A stretch of 64,000 bases of DNA from DTU013 sp964512095 (GTDB taxonomy: Bacteria; Bacillota; Clostridia; Acetivibrionales; DTU013), in assembly GCA_964512095.1 (NCBI GenBank), contig CAZEIH010000016.1, positions 5,294-69,293 on the forward strand. The letters run 5' to 3'. A model generated the notes under the pieces. The model was not told the origin of the DNA. It did no database searches and was given only the letters and a program-made list of their open reading frames with translations. The translations under genes were made by a program, and so were the position numbers. Shown here one piece after another: positions 39,083 through 48,030 of the stretch. Position 1 is the stretch's first letter, and each line of letters opens with the position of its first letter.

Positions 39083-39802
39083 ATGAAACAGACAGGAAGA
39101 TATGTAATTATCCTCACGCTAGTAATACTACTTTGGAATACAGTAGTTATAAAGCCGCTAAAAATATTCACAGTGTTTCTACATGAACTAGGTCACTCAC
39201 TAATGGCTGTAATATTTGGAAACGGTATAACTGGCTTTAGAATAAACCTTGATGAAAGCGGCTATGCAATGACGCTGCCTAAAAGTGAATTTTCGGCCTT
39301 CCTTATAGCTAATGGAGGATATTTAGGAAGTGTTTTCTTTGCCCTTCTGATACTGAAGCTTAAAAATACCGCTGTTAAGAAATACATCCTTGGGACATCG
39401 GCAATTCTTTTGCTAGGTGTTTCAATAGCCTATGGTAAGTCTGTGTTTACAATAATCTACGCGGCAATTTACGCAGGTCTTGTGTTACTGCTCTATATGC
39501 TAAAAAACGAGAAACTTAACGATTGGATAATTGACATTATAGGTGTTGCAAGCGCAGCATATGCAATATATGATACTTTTGTTGACACCATTCTGTTGCA
39601 GATAAACCACAAGCTGGGTTTAATCTCCGGCTGGGGTTCTGTACAGCCTGTGACTGATGCAGTAATGCTTGAAAGGATGACTAAAATACCGGCTGTTGTA
39701 TGGGGAATACTGTGGCTTACCATAGCCTGTGTTGCTGTATATTCAACTATTACAAAAAAGAGGACAACATCCTCGGCTAGGGGAAAAAAGCGTGCTATGT
39801 AA
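39083..39802 (+). CDS. M50-like membrane metallopeptidase
   Basis: A 239-residue polytopic membrane protein with the zinc motif HELGH (His34, Glu35, His38) inside the second hydrophobic segment, as in site-2-protease-like M50B families. A further five or six spans follow, and the C-terminal tail is basic. 'LDESGYAMTLPKSEFSAFLIANGGYLGSVFFALLIL' contains the conserved NGGY..G stretch of M50-related proteins; the classical LDG motif is not evident. Sporulation protease SpoIVFB is a relative in fold, but this protein is shorter and the genomic site is different. Possible intramembrane protease of unknown target. GGGGGG precedes ATG 39083. Confidence 0.75.
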   Translation: MKQTGRYVIILTLVILLWNTVVIKPLKIFTVFLHELGHSLMAVIFGNGITGFRINLDESGYAMTLPKSEFSAFLIANGGYLGSVFFALLILKLKNTAVKKYILGTSAILLLGVSIAYGKSVFTIIYAAIYAGLVLLLYMLKNEKLNDWIIDIIGVASAAYAIYDTFVDTILLQINHKLGLISGWGSVQPVTDAVMLERMTKIPAVVWGILWLTIACVAVYSTITKKRTTSSARGKKRAM

Positions 39803-39856
39803 AAGCTCTTACTGTTACTTGTTTCCTTATATAATACTGAGCGGAGGATTTTCGAT

Positions 39857-41821
39857 ATGGATATGACAGATAAGATACAGCTAATGAAAGATAAGATTGA
39901 GCAGTTAAACAAAGCAGCAAAAGCATATTATCAGGAAGACATTGAGATTATGTCCAACTATGAATATGATAGGCTATATAATGAGCTTGAGGAGCTTGAA
40001 AAGCAGACAGGGACTGTGCTGTCAAATAGCCCTACTATACGAGTTGGCTATGAATTATTATCAGGCCTGCCTAAGGAACGCCATGAGAAGCCTATGCTCT
40101 CATTAGATAAAACAAAGGATGGAGATGCACTGAAAGCTTGGATTGGTACGCAACAGGGAATACTTTCCTGGAAGCTTGATGGTCTTACCATCGTACTTAC
40201 ATATCTGGATGGAAGGCTTGAAAAGGCAGTAACCAGAGGCAATGGCGAAGTGGGCGAGGTTGTGACCAATAATGTCAGAGTGTTTAAAAACATACCGTTA
40301 AGTATTCCACACAAAAGCGCTCTTGTCCTGAGGGGAGAGGCAGTTATTAGCTATTCCGATTTTGAAAAAATAAACGATGAAATAGTCGATGACAGCTTAA
40401 AATACAAAAATCCCAGAAACCTCTGTAGTGGTTCTGTGAGGCAGCTAAATAATAAGATAACGTCAGAGAGAAAGGTAAAATTTTATGCTTTCTCTATTGT
40501 GAGAGTTGAGGATGCTGAGCTTGGCAATTCAAGAGCAACTCAGTTTGAGTGGCTGTCTTCCCAAGGCTTTGATGTAGTAGACTACAGAAAGGTTGATTCA
40601 GAAAGCTTGGAAGAAACCCTTAAGTGGTTTGGAGGGGAGGTCGAAAAAAATGACATTCCCTCAGACGGGCTGGTTCTAGCCTTGGATGATATAAAATATG
40701 GAGAGTCACTAGGATCTACGTCAAAATTCCCCCGGGATTCCATCGCATTTAAATGGCGTGACGAGATAAAGGAAACGACACTTAAGGAAATAGAATGGAG
40801 CGCTTCTCGAACCGGGCTTATTAATCCTGTTGCAATATTTGATCCGGTGGAGCTGGAGGGCACTACCGTCAGCCGTGCAAGCCTGCATAACCTTAGCATT
40901 ATGGAGGAGCTTCAAATCGGTATTGGTGATACAGTTAGCGTCTACAAGGCCAACATGATAATCCCCCAAATATCGGAAAACCTGACCAGAAGCGGTAATG
41001 TAGAGATACCATCCCAATGCCCTGTGTGCGGAGAAAAGACAGAGGTGAGGCAGAATATTGATGTCGTGTATCTATACTGTACTAATAATGAATGTACAGC
41101 TAAGAAGATAAAGCAGTTCTGTCTTTTCACAAGCAGAGACGCAATGAATATGGAAGGCCTGTCTGAGGCTACTGTAGAGAAGTTTATAGCCGCCGGCCTA
41201 ATAAAGGAGCTTGCTGACCTGTACCACCTTGGCGGGCACAAGGATAAGATTGTAAATATGGAGGGCTTTGGTGAAAAGTCATTTGCAAAGCTCATAGAAG
41301 CTGTGGACAGATCAAGAAAGACTACGGCTGTCAGACTGCTTTATGGGCTTGGTATACCAATTGTTGGCCTGTCAAATGCTAAACTCATATGCCGGAATTT
41401 CAAAAACGATTGGAATCAGATAGAGAACGCAAATTTCCAGCAGCTAATCGGGATAAACGGCATTGGTGATGTAATGGCAGAAGCGTATATTCGCTTTTTC
41501 ACTGATGAGAGGAATAGAGAGATAGTAAAGGATGTGTTACAGGAAGTTGAACTGGAACAGGTTATTGAGACAGAAAGCGAAAAGATTTTTGAAAATAAAA
41601 CCTTTGTTATCACAGGCTCCCTAACACAGTTTAAAAACAGAGAGGAGCTTGTGGCACTGATTGAAGAAAAAGGTGGGAGGGTGTCTGGCTCTGTATCTGC
41701 AAAGACCAGCTATCTTGTAAATAACGATAATATGTCAAATTCCACAAAAAATAAAAAAGCCAAAGAGCTTGGCATAGGTATTATCACTGAGGTACAATTC
41801 CTCGAACTACTTGAGAAGTAA
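39857..41821 (+). CDS. ligA: NAD-dependent DNA ligase
   Basis: A 654-residue ligase that seals nicks using NAD+. Domain Ia (about 5-60, 'YDRLYNELEELE'), adenylation domain with the active Lys106 in SWKLDGL and 'AVTRGNGEVGEVVTNN', 'LVLRGEAVI' and 'FKWRDEI'; OB fold about 300-390; zinc finger 'CPVCGEKT..CTNNECTAKK'; helix-hairpin-helix repeats about 430-570; BRCT 575-654 ('KTFVITGSLTQFKNREELVALIEEKGGRVSGSVSAKTSYLV'). All domains are present, a few residues shorter than usual. The KxDG motif is KLDG rather than the usual KIDG. GGAGG is 9 nt before ATG 39857. A strong terminator follows. Confidence 0.95.
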   Translation: MDMTDKIQLMKDKIEQLNKAAKAYYQEDIEIMSNYEYDRLYNELEELEKQTGTVLSNSPTIRVGYELLSGLPKERHEKPMLSLDKTKDGDALKAWIGTQQGILSWKLDGLTIVLTYLDGRLEKAVTRGNGEVGEVVTNNVRVFKNIPLSIPHKSALVLRGEAVISYSDFEKINDEIVDDSLKYKNPRNLCSGSVRQLNNKITSERKVKFYAFSIVRVEDAELGNSRATQFEWLSSQGFDVVDYRKVDSESLEETLKWFGGEVEKNDIPSDGLVLALDDIKYGESLGSTSKFPRDSIAFKWRDEIKETTLKEIEWSASRTGLINPVAIFDPVELEGTTVSRASLHNLSIMEELQIGIGDTVSVYKANMIIPQISENLTRSGNVEIPSQCPVCGEKTEVRQNIDVVYLYCTNNECTAKKIKQFCLFTSRDAMNMEGLSEATVEKFIAAGLIKELADLYHLGGHKDKIVNMEGFGEKSFAKLIEAVDRSRKTTAVRLLYGLGIPIVGLSNAKLICRNFKNDWNQIENANFQQLIGINGIGDVMAEAYIRFFTDERNREIVKDVLQEVELEQVIETESEKIFENKTFVITGSLTQFKNREELVALIEEKGGRVSGSVSAKTSYLVNNDNMSNSTKNKKAKELGIGIITEVQFLELLEK

Positions 41822-41842
41822 AGTAATTGTCTCGTATCATAA

Positions 41843-41871
41843 AATAAGTCCTCGCAAAGCGAGGACTTATT
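41843..41871. terminator. Terminator after ligA
   Basis: Perfect 13-bp stem AATAAGTCCTCGC / GCGAGGACTTATT with an AAA loop (41856-41858). Confidence 0.85.
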
Positions 41872-41913
41872 AAATCTCTTGGTGCCCAATGGCTGACCAG
41901 GAGGTTCTATTTT

Positions 41914-42030
41914 ATCTATGTCTTCAGAAAACGTCGACCTCTATAGCTCGGCGATGAATGAAGATGAATTAATTATCTTCATTGGTCAGGTGGAGTTTTG
42001 TCTCTACCTGACTCCCTGAGCGAAGCAAAT
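41914..42030 (+). repeat. Dispersed hairpin repeat, copy C (full, forward)
   Basis: TCTATGTCTTCAGAAAACGTCGACCT-CTAT-AGCTCGGCGATGAATGAAGA..., then hairpin GTCAGGTGGAG / CTCTACCTGAC and TGAGCGAAGCAAAT. Ends exactly at the stop codon of gltX (42031), so it lies at the 3' end of that transcript. Confidence 0.85.
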
Positions 42031-43482
42031 TTACTTTAGTTTTTCAATACCTGCCGCGATCCTTCTGAGGGATTCTGTTTTGCCAAGTATGTCGGCAAGC
42101 TCGGTGGCTCCGCCTGGTGTTACGCTTTTGCCGGAGAGAGCGGTGCGTACCGGCCATAGTATTTGGCTGTTTTTTGTACCTAGCTTACCGGCCAGCTCTA
42201 TAAGAGCATTGTATATATTGCTATTCTCCCATGTATCTAGGCCTTCCAGCACAGGCAGAACAGCCTTCAGGCTTTCAAGGGAATTGGTGGTGTCCGTCTT
42301 GCTCTTTTTGTGTATATACAGCTCGATATCATAGTCAGGAAGTTTTTCTAAAAAATCGATCCTGTCTGGTATTTCTGAAAGAATTTCTGTCCTTGGCTGC
42401 AGTAGCTTGCTGACTTTTAATAAATCTATACCTGTGTCAGCTAAAGCTTGGCTGTAATATGGACAGGCAACTTCGTGGAACTGCTCAGGTGTCATCCTAC
42501 GGATATATTCACTGTTCATCCAGTTCAGCTTTACTATGTCGAAAACCGCAGGGGATTTACTGATTCCGTGTATATCAAAGGCCTGCTCCAGCTCCTTTAG
42601 TGTAAAAATCTCCTGAGTTGAGCCGGGACTCCATCCAAGTAGGGCAACAAAGTTAATGACTGCTTCTACAAGATAGCCCTTGGAAATAAGATCCTCAAAG
42701 GAAGGATCACCAAAGCGTTTTGACATTTTACGACCTTCTGGGGTAATGATTGTTGACACATGTACATAAACAGGTATTTCCCAGCCATATGCCTGATATA
42801 GCAAATTGTATTTGGGTGTTGAGGAAAGGTATTCGTTTCCTCTCACTACGTGGGTTATACCCATTAGGTGGTCATCTATTACATTTGCAAAGTTGTAGGT
42901 TGGTAAACCATCAGATTTTATGAGTACCTGATCCTCAAGCTCGCTGTTTTCTACAGTGATAGTCCCATACACTGCATCCTCGAAGCTTGTGCTACCTGTA
43001 TCGGGCATCATTTGGCGTATTACAAAGGGATCGCCCTTTGCCAGCTTCTGCTCAACTTCTTCGGGGCTAAGTCTTAGGCAATGTCTGTCATACTTGTACT
43101 GCTTTCCTTCCCTATCATTTTCCTCCTTCAAGGCTGTCAGTCTATCCTTGGTGCAGAAGCAGTAATAGGCCTCGCCAAGCTCAATCAGCTTTTTGGCATA
43201 TTCCATATAAAAGCCTTTGCGTTCACTTTGTATGTAAGGGCCACAGGGACCGCCCACATCTGGACCTTCATCATGCACCATGCCAGCTGTTTTAAGGGTT
43301 TTATATATAACCTCTGTGGCACCTTGAACAAAACGGCCCTGATCCGTATCCTCAATTCTCAGTACAAATTTCCCGCCATTCCTTCGGGCTATTAAATATT
43401 CATATAGCGCTGTCCGCAAATTTCCAATATGCATGTATCCTGTCGGACTTGGTGCAAATCTGGTTCTGACTACTCCGGTCAT
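42031..43482 (-). CDS. gltX: Glutamyl-tRNA synthetase
   Basis: A 483-residue class I synthetase that charges tRNA-Glu. The HIGH motif is in 'FAPSPTGYMHIGNLRTALYEYL', the KMSKS motif in 'EGRKMSKRFGD', and 'FVLRIEDTDQGRFV' is the glutamate site. A CxC...C zinc-like group is present ('YYCFCTKDR..DRHC'). The helical C-terminal anticodon-binding domain ends 'TEPLRRIAAGIEKLK'-like. Reading the minus strand, AAGGAGAG precedes ATG 43482. The gene is bracketed by same-orientation repeat copies C and D, one at its stop and one upstream of its start. Confidence 0.95.
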   Translation of the reverse strand: MTGVVRTRFAPSPTGYMHIGNLRTALYEYLIARRNGGKFVLRIEDTDQGRFVQGATEVIYKTLKTAGMVHDEGPDVGGPCGPYIQSERKGFYMEYAKKLIELGEAYYCFCTKDRLTALKEENDREGKQYKYDRHCLRLSPEEVEQKLAKGDPFVIRQMMPDTGSTSFEDAVYGTITVENSELEDQVLIKSDGLPTYNFANVIDDHLMGITHVVRGNEYLSSTPKYNLLYQAYGWEIPVYVHVSTIITPEGRKMSKRFGDPSFEDLISKGYLVEAVINFVALLGWSPGSTQEIFTLKELEQAFDIHGISKSPAVFDIVKLNWMNSEYIRRMTPEQFHEVACPYYSQALADTGIDLLKVSKLLQPRTEILSEIPDRIDFLEKLPDYDIELYIHKKSKTDTTNSLESLKAVLPVLEGLDTWENSNIYNALIELAGKLGTKNSQILWPVRTALSGKSVTPGGATELADILGKTESLRRIAAGIEKLK

Positions 43483-43513
43483 ACCCTTGTCTCTCCTTCT
43501 TTAGGCAACTATT

Positions 43514-43570
43514 CATCTATGTCTTCAGAAGACGCCGACCTCTATAGGTTGGCGATGAATGAAGACGAAT
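43514..43570 (+). repeat. Dispersed hairpin repeat, copy D (left half)
   Basis: ATCTATGTCTTCAGAAGAC, then GCCGACCT-CTAT-AGGTTGGC, then GATGAATGAAGACGAATT. The second hairpin is missing. The remaining 43571-43798 shows no gene. Confidence 0.85.
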
Positions 43571-43804
43571 TTTTCTTTTGATTATATTATTTATAGTTAT
43601 ATTAGTCAAGAAACGGCGGAATATCCACCCAACCGCCAAAATGTCAACTTGACGCCTTGTTTGCAAACTACCATACAGCTATTCATTTCCCTAGTATGGC
43701 TGATTTCTTTATTGTATTTAAGGCCTAAATAGAATACTATAGTATAAAAGCTGTAAAATGTATCCACGAAAATCATATATTTTTCCCTGAAAGGAGAGAT
43801 GAGC

Positions 43805-44224
43805 ATGTCAGTACTGGACAATATAACGAGAAAGGTAACAGATACAGCAAAGGCAGCCGCTAAGAGGTCAGGCAGCGTTGTTGAGGTTACCAAGCTAAAC
43901 ATGAGTATCAATACAGAAGAGGAAAAAGTCAGAAAATTATATACGGAGATGGGAAGACAGCTGTATGAGGATTACAATGAAGGCAAAATGGTAGGCGATA
44001 AGCTACTGGAAAAATGCGAAAAAATTGACGAAATTATTGGTAACATCGATATGATGAGAGAAAAGATTCTTGAACTCAAAAACGTAAAGGCATGTCCCAA
44101 CTGTGGGATGGTGCTGGCCATTGATATGGAGTATTGCTACAAGTGCGGAAGAAAACAGGAGGATATTGACCAGGAATCGGAAGATAGCCAGGAGCTGACA
44201 AATAGTCAGGAAGATCAGGCATAA
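43805..44224 (+). CDS. Zinc-ribbon protein with helical N-terminal domain
   Basis: A 139-residue soluble protein. ATG 43805 is 8 nt after GGAG (43793-43796) and is preferred over 43799. Residues about 1-90 are a long charged helix pair ('NMSINTEEEKVRKLYTEMGRQLYEDYN'), like coiled-coil zinc-ribbon proteins of Clostridia. The ribbon 'ACPNCGMVLAIDMEYCYKCGRK' (CxxC-x13-CxxC) follows and the tail is acidic with repeated Gln/Glu/Ser. Function unknown; cobT starts 30 nt later, but with a poor ribosome binding site, so cotranscription is possible and not certain. Confidence 0.8.
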   Translation: MSVLDNITRKVTDTAKAAAKRSGSVVEVTKLNMSINTEEEKVRKLYTEMGRQLYEDYNEGKMVGDKLLEKCEKIDEIIGNIDMMREKILELKNVKACPNCGMVLAIDMEYCYKCGRKQEDIDQESEDSQELTNSQEDQA

Positions 44225-44254
44225 TCCAATACGGTTAGTATAAAAATTCACAAA

Positions 44255-45328
44255 ATGAAAAAATATGGCGAATTACTTAAAAAAACTCTGATAATGATAA
44301 AAGGCATTAATCTAGCTGCTGAGGAAGTAGCAAAGAGCCGCCTTGACAATTTGACAAAGCCCCTTGGAAGCCTTGGAAGGCTTGAGGAAATTGTTATAAA
44401 GGTTGCAGGAATTACAGGTATGGCAAGGCCTGTAGTCGACAAAAAAACTATCATCATAATGTGTGCTGATAACGGTGTGGTTGAAGAAGGCGTTAGCTCA
44501 TGCCCTAAGTCAGTGACGGCTGAGGTCACGAAAAACTTTACCCGGGGGATTACCGGTGTGAATGTTCTCAGTTCCCATGCTGGTGTTGAAATACTGCCAG
44601 TTGATATTGGAGTGGCTGAACTGTTGGGCTGCAGTGGCGTTGTTGATAAAAAAATCATGCCGGGAACTCGTAACATGGTAAAAGGCCCTGCAATGAGTAG
44701 GGAAGAGACCATTAGAGCGATTGAAACCGGCATCGAAATAGTAGGCGGTCTTTACGAAAAGGGAGTACAGATGCTTGGGACAGGTGAGATGGGTGTAGGA
44801 AATACTACCACAAGCAGTGCTGTAGCAGCGGTACTTACCGATAGCCGCATTGAAGACCTTGTGGGAAGAGGAGCAGGCCTGAGCACAGAGGGACTTAAGC
44901 AAAAAATTGATGTGATAAGGAAAGCCATTCTATTAAATAAGCCTGATGTCAATGATGCTATTGATGTGCTGTCAAAGGTGGGAGGGTTGGATATCGCAGG
45001 ATTAGTGGGCTGTTACCTTGGAGCTGCAGCATACAGGATACCCATTGTTATAGATGGCTTTATAGCAGGGGTAGCGGCACTTGTGGCAGCTCATATAGAG
45101 CCCAGAGCCAAGGCCTTCATGATTGCATCCCACGGGTCAGCAGAACCAGGAAGCAAGGTGGTCCTTGAGAAGTTAGGACTGGAACCTTTGCTGATGCTGG
45201 GCATGCGTCTAGGAGAGGGAAGCGGTGCAGCAGTTTCGTTTCACATAATAGATGCTGCATTTGAGGCATACAACAAAATGGGAACCTTTGATGATGCAAA
45301 CATTGAACAGTACGAGCCATTGGTATAA
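44255..45328 (+). CDS. cobT: Nicotinate-nucleotide--dimethylbenzimidazole phosphoribosyltransferase
   Basis: A 357-residue enzyme that activates the lower-ligand base (DMB or other benzimidazole/phenol) of cobalamin by transferring phosphoribose from NaMN. Typical parts: 'SRLDNLTKPLGSLGRLEEIVIKVAGITG', 'MCADNGVVEEGVSSCPKSVTAEVTKNF', 'GEMGVGNTTTSSAVAAVL', 'VGRGAGLSTEGLKQKIDVI', 'IVIDGFIAGVAALVA' and 'SHGSAEPGSKVVLEKLGLEPLLMLGMRLGEGSGAA', with the catalytic Glu in the last. Start 44255 has little Shine-Dalgarno; ATG 44294 is an alternative. It precedes a corrinoid activator gene, which suggests local handling of corrinoid cofactor. Confidence 0.95.
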   Translation: MKKYGELLKKTLIMIKGINLAAEEVAKSRLDNLTKPLGSLGRLEEIVIKVAGITGMARPVVDKKTIIIMCADNGVVEEGVSSCPKSVTAEVTKNFTRGITGVNVLSSHAGVEILPVDIGVAELLGCSGVVDKKIMPGTRNMVKGPAMSREETIRAIETGIEIVGGLYEKGVQMLGTGEMGVGNTTTSSAVAAVLTDSRIEDLVGRGAGLSTEGLKQKIDVIRKAILLNKPDVNDAIDVLSKVGGLDIAGLVGCYLGAAAYRIPIVIDGFIAGVAALVAAHIEPRAKAFMIASHGSAEPGSKVVLEKLGLEPLLMLGMRLGEGSGAAVSFHIIDAAFEAYNKMGTFDDANIEQYEPLV

Positions 45329-45382
45329 ACACACCTGACATATAGATCAGGCAAGATGCGACCAAGGTGTTTGGAGGATCAA

Positions 45383-47206
45383 ATGACATACACTGTCGAG
45401 ATACATAAGAGAGATGAAATAACAATAGCCCAAGCCCAGGAAGGTGATAATCTTCTGCAAACCCTAATTAATAACGGTGTTCATATTGATGCGCCATGCG
45501 GGGGTAAGGGAACCTGTGGGAAATGCAGTGTTAGAGTTAGCGGTATAAAGGATGAGGCCTCTGATGCCGAGAGGGAACTGCTTGGAACAATAAAGCTAGC
45601 TAGGGGCTACAGACTTGCATGCCGCTGTATGATTACTACAGATATAGCAGCCTATATTGATGACAAGGTAAATGAAGCAACAATTATTACAACAGGAGTT
45701 CATAGAGATATTGAAATAAACCCCTTGGTAAGGAAGATATATATTGAGCTAAGTCCGCCGGATCTTGAAAATCAAGTGGCTGATTTGGAGAGGGTCCTTA
45801 CAGCTTCTAAGCTAGTGGCTGCTTATAATGTTTCTTCTTTTCTAGGAAGCTTGCCCTTTGTATTGAGAGAAGCTGAATATAAAATAACTGCTGTAGAGGC
45901 AGAAGGGAAGCTTGTTACTATAGAAGCCCATAATACTACTGGAAGTTTGTATGGAGCGGCTTTCGACATCGGTACTACAACAGTTGCGGCCTATTTATAC
46001 GATCTTAGCAAGGGTAGTATGAAGGCTGTGGAGTCTATGCTGAATCCTCAGCAAAGATACGGTGCGGATGTAATATCTAGAATAAATTACACAAAGCAAT
46101 CCCCTGAAAATATGATTGAGATGAGACAGCTAATTACCAACTGCATAAATGAACTTTTAGGGAAGCTATCCGAAAGTGTAGGGATTAGCGGTGATGAAAT
46201 ATATGCTGCTGTGTTCAGCGGCAACACTGCAATGCTACATTTTTTAAATGGCCTTGATGCTTCTGCACTAGCTGTTTCACCTTTTATTCCCGTGACCTGC
46301 GGGCTCCTCCAGCTGCAGGCATCTAACAGCAATATAGCTATAAACAGTAATGGATTACTAACAGACATCCCCTGTGTTTCTGCGTATATTGGGGCAGATA
46401 CAGTAGCGGCTGTGTTATCAAGTGGAATGTATGAGCATGATGAGATATCCTTGCTTGTAGACATAGGCACTAATGGAGAAATCGTTTTGGGCGGTAAGGA
46501 ATGGCTAATGTCATGTTCTGCTGCTGCTGGACCTGCTTTTGAAGGCGCAGGCATACGCTATGGGATGGGGGGAGTAGCTGGTGCGATTGACTCGTTTCTC
46601 CCAGGTCCCGATTACATATATACAGTAATAGGAAACAAGGAGCCAACAGGTATTTGCGGTTCCGGAATAATTGATGCTATTGCTGCACTTCTGATTGATG
46701 GCGTTATTGATGAAACAGGAAGGCTTGTTAGCGAAACAGATGCTAGCAGTTTGTCGGCTGAGGCGCAGAAACGTCTTACCAATATTGATGGAATGAGATC
46801 TTTCATGCTTGTGGCGGAAGGTGAAAGCGGTCTGGATGAGCCTATTATGGTCACACAGAAGGATATTAGGGAGATTCAGAATGCAAAAGCGGCGATCGCT
46901 GCAGGTATAGATACACTGGTTAAATACTCTGGCATTGAATACGATCAAATCAAAAGGATCTATCTTGCTGGTGGCTTCGGAAGCAGCCTACATATTACAA
47001 GTGCAGCAAAAATAGGATTACTTCCTCAGGCTCTTGTTGACAGGGTGGAGGCTATAGGTAATGCATCCGGCTCTGGAGCAGCTGAGTGCCTGCTTTCACG
47101 CAGTATGCTAAAGGCTTCGGAGGATATAGCAAAAAAAATGCGATATGTAGAATTATCTGCATCTGCGTATTTCACAGAGAAATATGTAGATAATATGATA
47201 TTCTAG
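45383..47206 (+). CDS. Corrinoid reductive activator (RamA/ACE-like ASKHA protein, DUF4445)
   Basis: A 607-residue iron-sulfur ATPase. ATG 45383 is 6 nt after GGAGGA. The N terminus is a plant-type 2Fe-2S ferredoxin domain with cysteines in 'APCGGKGTCGKCSV' and 'RLACRC'. After a linker, an ASKHA-fold ATPase domain starts at 'GAAFDIGTTTVAAYLYDL' and includes 'VFSGNTAMLHFLNGLD', 'LLVDIGTNGEIVLGGKEWLMSCSAAAGPAFEGAGI', 'GICGSGIIDAIAALL' and 'IYLAGGFGSSLHITSA'. Such proteins spend ATP to reduce inactive Co(II)-corrinoids of methyltransferases. No methyltransferase or corrinoid protein is nearby, but cobT immediately upstream supports the corrinoid link. Confidence 0.9.
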   Translation: MTYTVEIHKRDEITIAQAQEGDNLLQTLINNGVHIDAPCGGKGTCGKCSVRVSGIKDEASDAERELLGTIKLARGYRLACRCMITTDIAAYIDDKVNEATIITTGVHRDIEINPLVRKIYIELSPPDLENQVADLERVLTASKLVAAYNVSSFLGSLPFVLREAEYKITAVEAEGKLVTIEAHNTTGSLYGAAFDIGTTTVAAYLYDLSKGSMKAVESMLNPQQRYGADVISRINYTKQSPENMIEMRQLITNCINELLGKLSESVGISGDEIYAAVFSGNTAMLHFLNGLDASALAVSPFIPVTCGLLQLQASNSNIAINSNGLLTDIPCVSAYIGADTVAAVLSSGMYEHDEISLLVDIGTNGEIVLGGKEWLMSCSAAAGPAFEGAGIRYGMGGVAGAIDSFLPGPDYIYTVIGNKEPTGICGSGIIDAIAALLIDGVIDETGRLVSETDASSLSAEAQKRLTNIDGMRSFMLVAEGESGLDEPIMVTQKDIREIQNAKAAIAAGIDTLVKYSGIEYDQIKRIYLAGGFGSSLHITSAAKIGLLPQALVDRVEAIGNASGSGAAECLLSRSMLKASEDIAKKMRYVELSASAYFTEKYVDNMIF

Positions 47207-47216
47207 TGAATAACGA

Positions 47217-47261
47217 ATAACAAGGTGAGTCAATAACAAGGTGAGTCAATAACAAGGTGAA
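47217..47261 (+). repeat. Tandem 16-nt repeat
   Basis: AATAACAAGGTGAGTC repeated 2.8 times just after the corrinoid activator gene. The rest of 47207-47346 is AT-rich leader DNA without recognised features. Confidence 0.9.
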
Positions 47262-47346
47262 TAAAGAGGGTTTTACATAAGTTGGTCGAATAATATATTT
47301 TATGCGTGTCATTTCACAAATAACGCATATGTGAGGAGGAAGTTTA

Positions 47347-48027
47347 TTGGATAATTATTCACAGAAGAAGTGCGGATTTTGCGGTGAAAACATTCCAAGT
47401 GAGGCAGGGCGTTGCTCATACTGTGGAAGCATTTTAGAGGTGGTTGTGGATCATCCATATGGGATGAATAACCAGCAACAGAGCACTCCTACAGGTGTTG
47501 ATGGGGGCAATAATACATTTGGCTATGAACCGCCTGAACTAGGTCAGCCTCAGGCGCCGGGAAATCCCCTTGATGTATCAGATAATCAGTTTGCTGGAGA
47601 GAATCAGCCAGCAATGGATTCAAACAATCCATACGGTCAACAGGCCAGCTCAGGGCCTCAGCAGAGCGAGAGTCAAAGGCCAGAGTATGGCCAACGACCA
47701 AATTACGGCCAAAGACCAAACTATGGCCAGGTGAATCAACAGAGTCCGAGACCTTATTATCCAAGAAATCAGCAGAATTCATCATATGGAAATAGTGGAA
47801 AGCAGCCTATAAGCAATGGAGCAAAGGTGTTTCTGACAATGCTTTTCACTTTAGTACCCGGAATCGGGCAGTTGGCTGGTATAATAACAGCGATAGTATT
47901 CATGAGTTCTGGCGAGGATGAGGATAGGAGATCCTTTGGAATCGCGATACTTGTGGCATCAATTGTAATGTTTGTGTTATCATGCATTGGTTGCTTTACA
48001 ATATTTTCATTGGCTGATTCTTTTTAA
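47347..48027 (+). CDS. Zinc-ribbon membrane protein with Gln/Pro/Asn-rich linker
   Basis: A 226-residue protein starting at TTG 47347, 7 nt after AGGAGGAAG. The N-terminal zinc ribbon 'KKCGFCGENIPSEAGRCSYCGS' is followed by a flexible Gln/Asn/Pro/Gly-rich segment (about 40-155) containing 'YGQRPNYGQRPNYGQ' repeats. The C terminus has two membrane spans (about 160-185 and 196-222). This domain plan, ribbon plus disordered stretch plus TM pair, is seen in uncharacterised clostridial proteins. The stop is 3 nt before the next gene, so the two are translationally close. Confidence 0.75.
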   Translation: MDNYSQKKCGFCGENIPSEAGRCSYCGSILEVVVDHPYGMNNQQQSTPTGVDGGNNTFGYEPPELGQPQAPGNPLDVSDNQFAGENQPAMDSNNPYGQQASSGPQQSESQRPEYGQRPNYGQRPNYGQVNQQSPRPYYPRNQQNSSYGNSGKQPISNGAKVFLTMLFTLVPGIGQLAGIITAIVFMSSGEDEDRRSFGIAILVASIVMFVLSCIGCFTIFSLADSF

Positions 48028-48030
48028 TAG

